The notes: a model not told the origin generated them from the sequence alone. Shown: positions 27,361-36,664, numbered from the stretch's first letter. The stretch is DNA of 64,000 bases from Paenibacillus sp. HW567 (GCF_000374185.1 NZ_KB910518.1:3856669-3920668); one strand, 5' to 3'. Numbers and translations: made by a program.

Positions 27361-27834
27361 TCAATATTCTGTTGCAAATATTTCCTCATTTCTATCGTTA
27401 AGAAATGTTATTTTTAATTGAGCAGTAGGATTCCATATTCTATAATCTTTTATAATCAAATACTTCTCGCCCGTGTATTCATACTCTCGTATTTTTCCAT
27501 CAATCATTACTGTATACGTTTTAGCATATCTTAAGACTTGTGCGTTATTGATTATAAGCCCAATCGAACCTTTTTCTAAGCCACCAATAACTATTTTATC
27601 TCGTATCATCCCACTAGATTTACTGTATTCAGAGGAACTACGGTAAACATAGATATCAGGAGAACTAAAAATGTAATACTCCTTACTATTTAACTTTTGT
27701 ATTGAGACATGTTCTAAATTCTTGCTATTGATAAAATTATCTAATTCTTTTTCGGTAACAGGACCCGAATTTTGACATCCTGATAAAAATAACAAAAAAC
27801 AAAAAAGTATTAAGTATCTCAAATTGAGTTTCAT
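27361..27834 (-). CDS. AT-rich putative lipoprotein, unknown function
   Basis: 157 residues from the ATG at 27834 (GGAGG four bases before it). The N-terminus is a lipoprotein signal, MKLNLRYLILFCFLLFLSGC, with the acylated Cys at the end. The rest is hydrophilic with many Ile, Tyr, Lys and Ser residues and no family I recognise. Codon use is strongly AT-rich, unlike neighbours, and the gene lies between the two copies of the mqnC end, so it was probably acquired. Secreted and membrane-anchored by prediction only. Confidence 0.75.
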   Translation of the reverse strand: MKLNLRYLILFCFLLFLSGCQNSGPVTEKELDNFINSKNLEHVSIQKLNSKEYYIFSSPDIYVYRSSSEYSKSSGMIRDKIVIGGLEKGSIGLIINNAQVLRYAKTYTVMIDGKIREYEYTGEKYLIIKDYRIWNPTAQLKITFLNDRNEEIFATEY

Positions 27835-27986
27835 TAAACCTCCAAATGGAAAGCCTGTATTTTGTAAAATATGTAGTCTAAACAAATTATATATGGTGGA
27901 AGGAACAGTTTACAATAACAGTTCAATCTTCGTTATTACTTTTTCGGATCCCACAACACTTAATTTTCTCCTTGTCTTCCATACGA

Positions 27987-28135
27987 CAAAGAACGCTTAT
28001 CCATAACTAATCCTCTCCATTCGGATTAATATTGAACAAGCGTTGTAGTTGTTTTTATCAAAATAACGGGGTAAATACTCCATCTTGTGTAGCACATACC
28101 CGCTATTTCTCCTACGAAGTATTTACCCTATTATG
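27987..28135. other. Two imperfect hairpins in the AT-rich gap before mqnC
   Basis: First, AACGCTT...AAGCGTT with inner CTAATCC/GGATTAA (about 27990-28043). Second, AATAACGGGGTAAATACT (28062-28079) against AGTATTTACCCTATTATG (28118-28135), perfect over GGGTAAATACT. No gene lies in 27835-28159. They may be remnants of a mobile element or the terminator region of mqnC; no T-run marks a clear terminator. Confidence 0.5.
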
Positions 28136-28159
28136 CGTAAACCGCCACTAAAATATAAA

Positions 28160-29296
28160 TTAGTTCTGCATCACAAAATCATTGTCAATCTTCGCGTTCG
28201 CATCGTCGAACACCCGCAGGATGTCGTAGCGCGTGTTGCGCTGTGCCGGAATCTTGCCCGCTTCACGGATGAGCTGGGTAATTGACTCGATGTTAACCTT
28301 GTAGGTCGCACCCGCCGACGATACTACATTCTCTTCAATCATTGTGCTGCCGAAGTCGTTGCACCCGTATTGCAGGGACAGCTTGCCGACCTCAGGTCCC
28401 ATCGTTACCCAGGAGGATTGGAAGTGCTTGATATTGTCCAGCACCAGCCGGCTGATTGCTACGGTCTTCAGGTACTCTTCGGGCGTCTGTCTGTCCAGCT
28501 TCAGGTTCGTATTATCCGGCTGGAAGGTCCAGGAAATAAATGCCAGGAAGCCTTCGGAGTCATACTTGTTCGCAATGCATTCATCCTGGGCTTCACGTAC
28601 CCGCAGCAGATGAAGCGCCCGCTCCTCCATGCTCTCGCCAAGGCCGATTACCATCGTAGCTGTTGTATTCATGCCGATTTTGTGTGCGGTCTGCATGACG
28701 TCCATCCATTGCCGCCAGGAGCCTTTGAGCCGGCTGATCTTGCGACGGGTCCGGTCATCCAGAATCTCGGCGCCGCCGCCCGGAAGGGAATCGAGGCCAG
28801 CGGCGTGAATCTCGCGGACAACCTGTTCCAGCGGCAGGCCGGATACTTCGACCATCTTCATAATCTCCGCAGGCGAGAAGGAATGCATGGTAATCTCCGG
28901 GAATCTCTGCTTAATGCCGCGCAGCAAATCCGTATAATAGCTGAATGGCAGGTTCGGATTGGTTCCCCCCTGCATCAGAATCTCTGTACCGTTCACGGCA
29001 ATCGTCTCGGCGATTTTCTGATAAATGGCTTCATCGGGAAGAACATAACCCTCGTCAGAACCAGGTCTGCGGTAGAAAGCACAGAACCGGCAGTACACAT
29101 CGCATACATTCGTATAGTTGATATTGCGTCCAATGACGAAGGTAGCCAGCGGGTCCGGGTGCCAGCGTTTCATAATAATATCAGCGGCAGCGCCCATTTT
29201 CTCAATTTCATTGCTTTCGAACAGCCGGATTGTGTCCTCCAACCCGAGACGTTCGCCTTTAAGCGTCTTATCCAGAATAAGATCTATAGCACTCAT
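28160..29296 (-). CDS. mqnC: Cyclic dehypoxanthinyl futalosine synthase
   Basis: 378-residue radical SAM enzyme of the futalosine route to menaquinone; it cyclises dehypoxanthine futalosine. The cluster motif CX3CX2C is at Cys65, Cys69 and Cys72 (NVCDVYCRFCAF). Other marks are MQGGTNPNLP, HSFSPAEI, LPGGGAEIL and ATMVIGLGES. AAGGAGA precedes the ATG. No other mqn gene is in the window. Its last 16 codons are duplicated 1 kb downstream. Confidence 0.95.
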   Translation of the reverse strand: MSAIDLILDKTLKGERLGLEDTIRLFESNEIEKMGAAADIIMKRWHPDPLATFVIGRNINYTNVCDVYCRFCAFYRRPGSDEGYVLPDEAIYQKIAETIAVNGTEILMQGGTNPNLPFSYYTDLLRGIKQRFPEITMHSFSPAEIMKMVEVSGLPLEQVVREIHAAGLDSLPGGGAEILDDRTRRKISRLKGSWRQWMDVMQTAHKIGMNTTATMVIGLGESMEERALHLLRVREAQDECIANKYDSEGFLAFISWTFQPDNTNLKLDRQTPEEYLKTVAISRLVLDNIKHFQSSWVTMGPEVGKLSLQYGCNDFGSTMIEENVVSSAGATYKVNIESITQLIREAGKIPAQRNTRYDILRVFDDANAKIDNDFVMQN

Positions 29297-29439
29297 CGTT
29301 CGCAGTCTCCTTTTAAGCCCAGAAAAATAGGGTAGATGAAATTAAATTTGTACTATTTCAGCGTGAAATCTAAAACAAATATATAAGCCCGTTGCTTCAT
29401 CGTATCACAATCAGGGCGGCTTGAAAAATCCTAATTTTA

Positions 29440-29473
29440 AAATAAAACAGCAGCGCACGGGATGTCGCTGCTG
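29440..29473 (-). terminator. Terminator of metA-metI
   Basis: Perfect CAGCAGCG/CGCTGCTG stem, ten-base loop, then TTTTATTTT on the minus strand. Confidence 0.85.
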
Positions 29474-29512
29474 CCGAATCTTCTTATTCTTCAGGTCATG
29501 CCTGGCCGAATA

Positions 29513-30682
29513 CTATGCTTCCAGCTCAAGCCGTGCAGCTTCCAGCGCCTGGGCGAGATCTGCGATCAGATCATCCGCATGCTCAATGCCGACGGAGAAG
29601 CGCAGCAGGCGGTCGTCCACGCCAACCGCATCGCGGATCTCTACCGGAATATCCGCATGGGTCTGTACTGCGGGGTAGGTCATAAGCGACTCCACGCCGC
29701 CCAGGCTTTCGGCGAAAGCGATCAGCCGGATATGACGGAGCAGCGGCTCGACGTAACGGGCATCTTTTACCTTAAAGGAGAAGATGCCGGTGTTGCCTGA
29801 GGATTGGCGGTTCTGAATCTCATAACCCGGGTGGTCCGGCAGTCCGGGATGGAAAACCTCCGCAATAGCCGGATGCCCCTGCAGATAATGGGCCAGCGTC
29901 AGCGCATTGCTCTCATGCCGCTCCATGCGCAGCGCCAGTGTCTTCATGCCCTTCATCAACTGGTAGCTGTCATTCGGCGCAAGCACAGCACCCAGCGAGT
30001 TATGCAGTATAGCCATTTCCGCCGACAGCTCAGCGCCTTTGGTTACGATCAGACCAGCGAGAACATCGTTGTGGCCTCCCAAGTATTTGGTCGCGCTGTG
30101 GACGATAATGTCCGCACCCAGCTCCAGCGGCCGCTGGAAGAACGGTGTGAGCAGTGTATTATCGACAATCGTGAGCAAATCGTGCCGGCTGGCCCACGTA
30201 GATACGGCGGCGATGTCCGTAATCATCATAAGCGGATTGGTCGGCGTTTCAATAAATACCGCCTTGGTGTTCGGACGCCGCGAAGCCTCCAGCCCGTCCA
30301 GATCATTCGTGTCCACATAGGACGCGCTGATGCCGTATTTGGAGAGAATCCGCTCCAGCAGACGGTAGGTTCCGCCATACAGATCCAGCGACACCACCAG
30401 ATGGTCGCCTTGTCCAAACAGAGCAAATACCGTAGTCAGCGCAGCCATCCCGGAGCTACAGGCAAAGGCGGCATCCCCGGACTCCAGTTCCGCAGCGGCC
30501 TCTTCCAGCACCCAGCGGGTAGGGTTCTTCGTGCGGATGTAATCAAATCCTGTGCTCTGTCCGAGCCTCGGGTGACGGAATGCCGTCGCATTGTATATCG
30601 GATAGTTAATCGCCCCCGTCGCCGGGTCTTCCATTGAACCCATCTGCGCAAGTCTGCTCTCAATCCTCAGTTTCTCGTCCAT
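29513..30682 (-). CDS. metI: Cystathionine gamma-synthase / O-acetylhomoserine thiolyase, MetI type
   Basis: 389-residue PLP enzyme of the Cys/Met metabolism family. Motifs are STGFDYIRTKNPTR, FACSSGMAAL, DLYGGTYRL, ETPTNPLM, DNTLLTPFFQRP and the PLP lysine in HSATKYLGGHNDVLAG; the C-terminus has FAESLGGVES and RFSVGIEH. It closely resembles Bacillus MetI as I remember that sequence, and it follows metA in one operon, which favours use of O-acetylhomoserine over a beta-lyase role. CTTAGGAGG precedes the ATG. Confidence 0.9.
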   Translation of the reverse strand: MDEKLRIESRLAQMGSMEDPATGAINYPIYNATAFRHPRLGQSTGFDYIRTKNPTRWVLEEAAAELESGDAAFACSSGMAALTTVFALFGQGDHLVVSLDLYGGTYRLLERILSKYGISASYVDTNDLDGLEASRRPNTKAVFIETPTNPLMMITDIAAVSTWASRHDLLTIVDNTLLTPFFQRPLELGADIIVHSATKYLGGHNDVLAGLIVTKGAELSAEMAILHNSLGAVLAPNDSYQLMKGMKTLALRMERHESNALTLAHYLQGHPAIAEVFHPGLPDHPGYEIQNRQSSGNTGIFSFKVKDARYVEPLLRHIRLIAFAESLGGVESLMTYPAVQTHADIPVEIRDAVGVDDRLLRFSVGIEHADDLIADLAQALEAARLELEA

Positions 30683-30726
30683 TGCTGTTGCCTCCTAAGT
30701 GTGGTGTACGTAAATCTCTTCTATAT

Positions 30727-31656
30727 TTAGAATACTAAATAATCGGCCTGGTCTATATCGTAAGGAGTCTCCTGGTATACATAGTAATTGAGCCAGTTAG
30801 AGAATAATAAGTTGGCATGGGCACGCCAGACCGCCGGCGGTGTGCGCTGCGGATCATCCTGAGGATAGTAATGCTTCGGAATCGCAATATCCATTCCTTT
30901 GGCGATATCCCGGTCATACTCCCATTTTAACGAGAAGGGATCATATTCGGAATGTCCGGTTACAAAAATCTGCTTGCCGTCAAGCGTCGAAACCAGATAC
31001 ACTCCAGCTTCCTCTGATTCGGCAAGAATCTGCAGCCCTGGATTGGCAAGAATATCTTCGCGCGAGACATCCGTGTGGCGGGAATGCGGAACATGGAATA
31101 CCTCGTCAAAGCCGCGCAGCAGCTTAACGTTAGCTTGGTGTACTGTGTGCGAAAAAACACCGAAGCATTTCTCGTCCAGATCCACCTTGCGCACACCATA
31201 ATGATGATACAGTCCGGCTTGGGCCGCCCAACAGATATGCATGGTCGAGGTCACATTTTGCTTGCTCCATTCAAAAATTTCTTTCAGTTCTTCCCAGTAG
31301 TTCACATCCTCGAATTCGAGCTGCTCTACGGGAGCGCCGGTAACGATCAGTCCGTCAAAGCGGCGGTCGCTGATTTCGTCAAAGGTTTTATAAAAGCTCT
31401 TCAGGTGCTCTGCCGAAGTGTTCTTGGAGGTGTGGGAGCTGGGATGCAGCAGCACAACATCCACCTGAAGCGGTGAATTTCCGACCAGTCGCAAGAGCTG
31501 TGTCTCCGTCGTTTCCTTGGTAGGCATCAAATTCAGGATCGCAATCCGCAGTGGACGGATATCCTGGTGGAAAGCCTGGCTTTCATCCATTACAAAAATA
31601 TTTTCTCCGGACAAAACCTCTTTGGCCGGCAAGCTGTCAGGAATTTTAATTGGCAT
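30727..31656 (-). CDS. metA: Homoserine O-acetyltransferase (MetA)
   Basis: 309 residues; activates homoserine for methionine synthesis. The catalytic Cys142 (MHICWAAQ), His235 and Glu237 (TGHSEYD) are present. Residue 111 is Glu (GAPVEQLEF); in this family Glu111 goes with acetyl-CoA and Gly111 with succinyl-CoA, so acetylation is predicted despite the family name homoserine O-succinyltransferase. AAGGAG precedes the ATG. It is first in a two-gene operon under a SAM-I riboswitch. Confidence 0.95.
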   Translation of the reverse strand: MPIKIPDSLPAKEVLSGENIFVMDESQAFHQDIRPLRIAILNLMPTKETTETQLLRLVGNSPLQVDVVLLHPSSHTSKNTSAEHLKSFYKTFDEISDRRFDGLIVTGAPVEQLEFEDVNYWEELKEIFEWSKQNVTSTMHICWAAQAGLYHHYGVRKVDLDEKCFGVFSHTVHQANVKLLRGFDEVFHVPHSRHTDVSREDILANPGLQILAESEEAGVYLVSTLDGKQIFVTGHSEYDPFSLKWEYDRDIAKGMDIAIPKHYYPQDDPQRTPPAVWRAHANLLFSNWLNYYVYQETPYDIDQADYLVF

Positions 31657-31688
31657 TGTAATGTCCGCTCCTTCTGTTCATGAGAATA

Positions 31689-31880
31689 TCAAAAAGACCC
31701 TTCTCCGGGGAGAAAGGTCATATATCTGCAGTCATATGCGCCTCTCTCATCTGCCAGAGAACTTATGCCGGGCGGTCTAAGGCCATCCGTGCAAAGCTTC
31801 CGCAAGAATTAGCACCGTGCGTTAACACGCCGGTTGCCGGGTTTCATCGGGCTAGTCCCTCCACCTGCTCTTGATAAGAT
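31689..31880 (-). promoter_or_regulatory. SAM-I riboswitch (S box) of metA-metI
   Basis: Minus-strand CTTATCAAGAG start, GGTGGAGGGACTAGCCC, GATGAAACCCGGCAACC, GGTGCTAATTC and GGCAGATGAGAG match the S-box core in order. A terminator (GACCTTTCTCC/GGAGAAGGGTC then TTTTT, 31719-31689) closes it. High S-adenosylmethionine should end transcription. Confidence 0.96.
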
Positions 31881-32013
31881 TTAGCTGTATTCAATTGAGA
31901 AAAAGACACACAAACGTTGAATGCTTTTCTTAAAATTCACTTTAAATCATGAACCTCCCTTTCGTCAAGTCCATACAATGCTTAAGGGCCTCTGAAACCC
32001 CCGAGAATTTAGC

Positions 32014-32042
32014 TTGAAAGACCCAAACCCGGGCGTTATACT
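32014..32042 (+). promoter_or_regulatory. corA: corA promoter
   Basis: TTGAAA (32014-32019), 17-base spacer, TATACT (32037-32042). The transcript would carry a leader of about 255 bases before corA. Confidence 0.75.
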
Positions 32043-32091
32043 AGACAAGTGTTTCACACCCTATGTGACGAAAAGAAGAGGTGAGAGAGGA

Positions 32092-32220
32092 ATGGAAGGC
32101 GACCCGAGTTCGCAGTTGAATGTCCAGAAGGAACAACCACACAGGATTAACATCAGCTTGCCGGCGGCGGGAGCGTCTCTTCTTCATGCCCTCGAACCAT
32201 CATTTGGCCTTTTTCATTGA
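32092..32220 (+). CDS. Possible leader peptide upstream of corA
   Basis: 42 codons (MEGDPSSQLNVQKEQPHR...SFGLFH) with a GAGAGGA ribosome site very close to the ATG, lying wholly in the corA leader. I do not recognise the sequence. Its last codons overlap a stem TTGGCC (32204-32209)/GGCCAA (32231-32236) followed by ATTTTT, which could act as an attenuator. In enterobacteria corA is preceded by a leader frame; a parallel here is only a guess. Confidence 0.35.
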   Translation: MEGDPSSQLNVQKEQPHRINISLPAAGASLLHALEPSFGLFH

Positions 32221-32305
32221 TCGTACCACCGGCCAAGCTGATTTTTCCCTGTGGCTAAATTAGCACATCCCTGGAGAAGATCAGGGACAGAAGGAGTGGA
32301 ATCAG

Positions 32306-33241
32306 ATGAAAATCCGGCTGGTAAACGCAGGGGTTTTTACGCCTGTTGATGACATTGAAGAAACGTTGACCGCCCCTGCGGAAGGATTTTATTGGATTGA
32401 TGCGGATGTGGAGGACCTGGAGCTGCTTCAGCCTTTGTACAATCTGCATGATCTGGCCGTGGAGGACTGCCTCAGTGAAGAGGATCAGCGTCCAAAGATT
32501 GAAATTTATGAAAGTCATTATTTTATTGTGGTGAACAGCATCCGTTTTGATGATGAGGAAATTTTCCTCCGTGCGCTCAACATATTTCTGGGCAGACATT
32601 TCATTATTACGGTCACCAAGCAAAAGATCAATGAGCTGCGCGTCCTGAAGCCCATACTGTGGGAGCAGGAGGTCAGCGAGCCGGACCGTTTCCTGTATCT
32701 GCTGATCGACCTTGTCGTAGACAATTATTTCTCCGTCGGCGACCGGATTGAAGCGCGGATTGAGAAGCTGGAAGAGGATATCCTGATGCACACCAAGAAA
32801 TCGCATCTTAGCGAGATCATCGGTCTGCGAAGTGAAATTCTCTGGCTCAAGAAAATGCTCGGACCGCAAAAGGAAGTTATCAATACGCTGAACAAAAAAG
32901 ACCTCCGCCTCATCGACGACCAGTTGCAGAAGTATTTCAGCGATATTTATGAAAATGCGGTCAAGATCTCTGAAACCTTCGAAACGTACCGCGATCTCAT
33001 GGGCAACTTGCGCGAAGCCTATCAATCCAGTATCGCCAACCGCGCCAATGAAATCATGAGAGTATTTACGGCCATTACCACGATATTCATGCCGCTGACC
33101 GTCATCACCGGTATCTACGGTATGAACTTTGAAAATATTCCTGAGACACATTCAAAATACGGCTATTATGGAGTAATCGGCGTCATGGTGACGCTCGGCT
33201 GCGGAATGCTGGTTATTTTCCGCAAGAAGGATTGGCTATGA
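32306..33241 (+). CDS. corA: CorA-type magnesium/cobalt channel
   Basis: 311 residues. A large cytoplasmic N-terminal domain is followed by two C-terminal transmembrane helices, with the signature YGMNFENIPE between them and a basic tail RKKDWL. It forms a pentameric channel for Mg2+ (and Co2+). GAAGGAG precedes the ATG. It is a lone plus-strand gene with a strong promoter and a long leader. Cobalt entry through CorA could matter for the cobalamin genes nearby, but nothing in the sequence shows this. Confidence 0.94.
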   Translation: MKIRLVNAGVFTPVDDIEETLTAPAEGFYWIDADVEDLELLQPLYNLHDLAVEDCLSEEDQRPKIEIYESHYFIVVNSIRFDDEEIFLRALNIFLGRHFIITVTKQKINELRVLKPILWEQEVSEPDRFLYLLIDLVVDNYFSVGDRIEARIEKLEEDILMHTKKSHLSEIIGLRSEILWLKKMLGPQKEVINTLNKKDLRLIDDQLQKYFSDIYENAVKISETFETYRDLMGNLREAYQSSIANRANEIMRVFTAITTIFMPLTVITGIYGMNFENIPETHSKYGYYGVIGVMVTLGCGMLVIFRKKDWL

Positions 33242-33263
33242 ACATAAACGTACGAATATGCAG

Positions 33264-33310
33264 GACGAAGGCTCCGGGTTACCGCAAGGTAAGGAAGCCT
33301 TCGTCTTTTT
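33264..33310. terminator. Terminator between corA and pfkB
   Basis: GACGAAGGCT/AGCCTTCGTC stem with an inner GGTTACC/GGTAA pairing, followed by TTTTT on the plus strand. Confidence 0.85.
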
Positions 33311-33322
33311 GGTATGCTGCTG

Positions 33323-34243
33323 TTACTTCATACGCTCGAACAATCGTTCCGCATCCTCGCGTTTGCACAGCTCCCGCTCCGGATTCATCACTGCTGCCGC
33401 TCCAGAGGCAACGCCGAACTGAACCGCCCTGCGGAGCGGCCACCCCCGTTCCAGGCTGTAGACCAATCCGCCCACCAGACTGTCACCTGCTCCCACCACA
33501 CTCAGCACAGGAACCTCAGGGGCCTGGATATGTTCACAGGTGTCTTTGGTAATAAGCAGCGCTCCTCTGCCGCCCAAGGAAACAACGACCACTTCAGTAC
33601 GGCCTTGCTCAATCAGCTCCAGCGCAGCCGCCTGTACCTCCTCATCACCAGAGATTTCACGCCCGGTCAGCTCTTCAAGCTCGCGCACGTTCGGCTTAAG
33701 CAGATAAACTCCCGCATCAGCAGCCAGTTGCAGAGCTTCCCCCGAGGTGTCAACGATGACCCGGGCATTCCACTGCTTGGCAGCTTCCACCACCCTGCCG
33801 TAAAAATCCGCAGGACAGCCCGGAGGCAGACTGCCGCTGGCAACAATATAAGTTGGGGTCACCACCACCGATTTCAACTGCTCCAGACACTGCATCCAAT
33901 CGCCCTGCGCGAAATGCGGCCCCGGCATGTCGAACCGGAACTGCTGTCCGGTGGATTCCTCCACGACAATCAGATTTTCCCGGGTCTGCCCCGAAATCGG
34001 TATCTCCTGATGGCTCACGCCCTCCTGTTCGAGCATGTGATGCAGCAATTGTCCATGCAGTCCTCCCGATGCATACAAAGCCAAGGACTCGCCGCCTAAT
34101 CTGTGGACCGCCCGCGACACATTCACTCCCCCGCCTCCCGGTTTATATGAAGCTTCCCGGCAGCGCAGCTTATTGTCAGGGACAACCCGCTGGGTACTTG
34201 TGCTGGCATCTACGCTGGGGTTAACCGTCAACGTTACGATCAT
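33323..34243 (-). CDS. pfkB: PfkB-family phosphofructokinase
   Basis: 306 residues from the ATG at 34243 (AAAGGAGA before it). Ribokinase-fold sugar kinase with KLRCREASYKPGGGGVNVSR, SGSLPPG, DTSGEAL, KPNVRELEEL and the catalytic base in VVGAGDSLVGG. Motif by motif it resembles Escherichia coli PfkB (6-phosphofructokinase II); 1-phosphofructokinase or tagatose 6-phosphate kinase are the alternatives. It stands alone between corA and the HRDC gene, with no fructose PTS genes nearby, which favours a general glycolytic role. Confidence 0.8.
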   Translation of the reverse strand: MIVTLTVNPSVDASTSTQRVVPDNKLRCREASYKPGGGGVNVSRAVHRLGGESLALYASGGLHGQLLHHMLEQEGVSHQEIPISGQTRENLIVVEESTGQQFRFDMPGPHFAQGDWMQCLEQLKSVVVTPTYIVASGSLPPGCPADFYGRVVEAAKQWNARVIVDTSGEALQLAADAGVYLLKPNVRELEELTGREISGDEEVQAAALELIEQGRTEVVVVSLGGRGALLITKDTCEHIQAPEVPVLSVVGAGDSLVGGLVYSLERGWPLRRAVQFGVASGAAAVMNPERELCKREDAERLFERMK

Positions 34244-34350
34244 AGGTACATCTCCTTTTTTGAGTGTATACACGTATGATACTGCATTGTTTTATTTTTT
34301 CCTAAAGTGGTGGACAATACCATGAATTCGTCCTTAAGGGTCAGTGCTAT

Positions 34351-35370
34351 CTATAGATTCGTCGCAAGCCCTAACTGTACCGCCTGCTCCCGACGGTAAC
34401 GGATGCGGATTAACCGCAAACGCTCATAGTACATATCCAGACCTTCTGCGGGCGAGAACGCTTCTCCATACGCTTTGTAAAGCACAGGCTTCAGAAAGGC
34501 ATCGCCCATAAGTTCATAGGCGGTCCAGATGTTATCTTGCTCGCTAAGGGAAACATTACCCAGCTCATGGGCAATAAGCTTCTCCACGGAATAGCCGTCC
34601 TTTTCCAGTTCCTCCACACCCTCCAGCACTTCACGGCGGCTTACACCGCTCAGCGCCTTAAGCTGCTCAATGCCCAGGCCCTCCTCAATTCCCTGCAGCA
34701 GCATTCTCCGCAGACGCATACGCTCAAGCTGCTTCTTGTACTTAATTTCTTTCTGTTTATATTGCCAGGATACAAAGCTGTCCTCATCAACGGCTGCATG
34801 CACCCAGTTCAGCGGATAGCTGATCTCCCGGTGAGCTGCGGAGGTAATATTCAGCCAATCTCCGCCATACTGCGAGGCCTTGCCCTCACCCACACCGGGA
34901 ATTTGCAGCAGCTCCTCCGGTGTGCGGGGCAGAAAAGTGCTGAGCATGCGCAGGAGACGGTTGCTGGCCAGAATATAAGGCGCCTTCCGTTCACTGGAAG
35001 CCTTGCCCCTCCGCCAGGCGCACAGCTCGTCATAGACAGCTTCATTGCCAAAGTGCTCGCTGTAGTATTGCAGCTTGAGCTGCTCCTGGCTCCGGCTGCC
35101 GGACAAGCTGTCCTCTTCAGGGAACATGCCATCAATGAGCGGCCTGTAGCCGTCTCCCATCTTCACAGCCAGCTCATGACGGTATACACATAATAATTCA
35201 TTCCAGGAGCCGCCTTCATACCACAAGCTGTCTCCCCTTTCCTCCGTACCGGCGAAATCGCGCCAGCCCAGATGCCAAATGCCCTCATCCTCCCCAATCC
35301 ATAGCTGGGCAAATACCTCGTGGTCCGCCCCGGAAATTCTGGACAACCGGTTCATAAACACAATCTGCAT
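34351..35370 (-). CDS. HRDC-domain protein without helicase
   Basis: 339 residues from the ATG at 35370. The N-terminal third is unrecognised. Residues about 115-190 form an HRDC domain (YDELCAWRRGKASSERKAPYIL split, then RTPEELLQIPGVGEGKASQYG). The C-terminal third is charged and helical with LERMRLRRMLLQGIEEGL and ends in repeated YERLRLIRIRYRREQ, suggestive of helix-turn-helix packing. HRDC domains help RecQ helicases and RNase D bind nucleic acid; here no catalytic domain is attached. Paenibacillus genomes commonly carry such orphans; function unknown. Confidence 0.75.
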   Translation of the reverse strand: MQIVFMNRLSRISGADHEVFAQLWIGEDEGIWHLGWRDFAGTEERGDSLWYEGGSWNELLCVYRHELAVKMGDGYRPLIDGMFPEEDSLSGSRSQEQLKLQYYSEHFGNEAVYDELCAWRRGKASSERKAPYILASNRLLRMLSTFLPRTPEELLQIPGVGEGKASQYGGDWLNITSAAHREISYPLNWVHAAVDEDSFVSWQYKQKEIKYKKQLERMRLRRMLLQGIEEGLGIEQLKALSGVSRREVLEGVEELEKDGYSVEKLIAHELGNVSLSEQDNIWTAYELMGDAFLKPVLYKAYGEAFSPAEGLDMYYERLRLIRIRYRREQAVQLGLATNL

Positions 35371-35487
35371 TCCAATCCCTACCTTCCTCGACTTACAGCA
35401 TGCATGATTCTTGCGCTGACCGGAGTTTCCCGCTTCCCGGGCGGGCCGACTGCCCAGGTGCTGTACAGCGTGAAACATCCGTATATT

Positions 35488-35535
35488 TGCACAAAAAAAG
35501 CACCTCTCCCACGAATTCGTGAAAGAGGTGCTCCC
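35488..35535 (-). terminator. Terminator of the ROK kinase gene
   Basis: AGCACCTCT-TTCACGAA pairs with TTCGTGGG-AGAGGTGCT, then TTTTTTT on the minus strand. Confidence 0.88.
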
Positions 35536-35615
35536 TCTTAAATGCTATACTGTTAATGCTTACAATACCGATTTATGGAGAAACAGTCAATCTCTTTTTA
35601 TACAGACACAGATTA

Positions 35616-36494
35616 CTACCGGGCCAGCGCCAGCTTCGCCAGTCCAATTGCACCGGATAGTCCGGCGTTGTCGCCAAGCTGCGGCGGAACGATGTAGCTC
35701 CCTATGGCTTCATTGAGCGCAGGATGCTGCACATAGCCGCCCAGCAGCTCTTGAAGCTCGGCGTGAATCAGCGGGAAAAGCTGGCTCTGCTTCATTACGC
35801 CGCCTCCCATTACAATCTTCTGCGGCGAGAGAATGAGCACGTAATTCATCAGCGCATGGGCCAAATAATGGGCTTCCATCGCCCAGGCCGGATGATCCGG
35901 AGCCAGCTCACCGGCTGGCTTGCCCCAGCGGCTGCCGATAGCCGGACCTGCGGCGAGACCTTCCAGACAATCCTTATGATAGGGGCAGAAGCCCTCATAG
36001 GTATCCTCCGGGTGGCGGCGCACAAAAACATGCCCCATTTCGGGATGGGACAGACCATGCACCAGCTTGCCTCCGACTACCGCACCGGCTCCGATTCCTG
36101 TACCGACTGTAATATAAAGGCAACTGTCCAGCCCTTGAGCCGCGCCCCATGTATATTCACCGAGTGCCGCACCGTTGACATCCGTATCAAACCCGATGGG
36201 TACATTCAAGTGCTCAGCTACGGTTCCCACCAGATTATATTGTCCCCAATATGGTTTCGGTGTCGTTGTAATATACCCGTAGGTCGGGCTGCCGATCACC
36301 GGATCTATCGGTCCGAACGAGCCGATGCCGATAGCTTCCACTTTTTTGCTGCTAAAATAATTCAGCACAAGCCCCATCGTTTCCTCAGGCGTTGTCGTTG
36401 GAAAGCTGACCCGGTCGATTACCGCGCCGTCCTCAGTTCCAATTCCGCATACAAATTTTGTTCCCCCTGCTTCAATCGCTCCCAACACTTTCAT
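35616..36494 (-). CDS. ROK-family fructokinase
   Basis: 292 residues. ATP site GAIEAGGTKFVCGIG, catalytic Asp in FDTDVNGAALGE, TVGTGIGAG, and a ROK zinc site HPEMGH...CPYHKDCLEG. The short form without DNA-binding domain and the GSFGPID motif fit fructokinases of the ScrK/GmuE type. GGAAGGGAG precedes the ATG. It has its own terminator and no sugar transporter beside it. Confidence 0.88.
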   Translation of the reverse strand: MKVLGAIEAGGTKFVCGIGTEDGAVIDRVSFPTTTPEETMGLVLNYFSSKKVEAIGIGSFGPIDPVIGSPTYGYITTTPKPYWGQYNLVGTVAEHLNVPIGFDTDVNGAALGEYTWGAAQGLDSCLYITVGTGIGAGAVVGGKLVHGLSHPEMGHVFVRRHPEDTYEGFCPYHKDCLEGLAAGPAIGSRWGKPAGELAPDHPAWAMEAHYLAHALMNYVLILSPQKIVMGGGVMKQSQLFPLIHAELQELLGGYVQHPALNEAIGSYIVPPQLGDNAGLSGAIGLAKLALAR

Positions 36495-36664
36495 TGCAAG
36501 CAGTCTCCCTTCCCCAAAAACGTCGAGCCTTAGGTTGGCTCATCGTGTAATAAAGCGTTCTCCTGCTCTTATTATACGTATCTGAAGGCTGTGTGACAAG
36601 CGGTTGACATACCGTTTTCCTTTTTCCGCTTCGTTTTGCTGACAGTGCCCTATTATTGTTCATT

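Noticed and set aside
32020..32305. M-box or Mn2+ (yybP-ykoY) riboswitch before corA
   Set aside because: The conserved core segments of either class are not present in the expected order.
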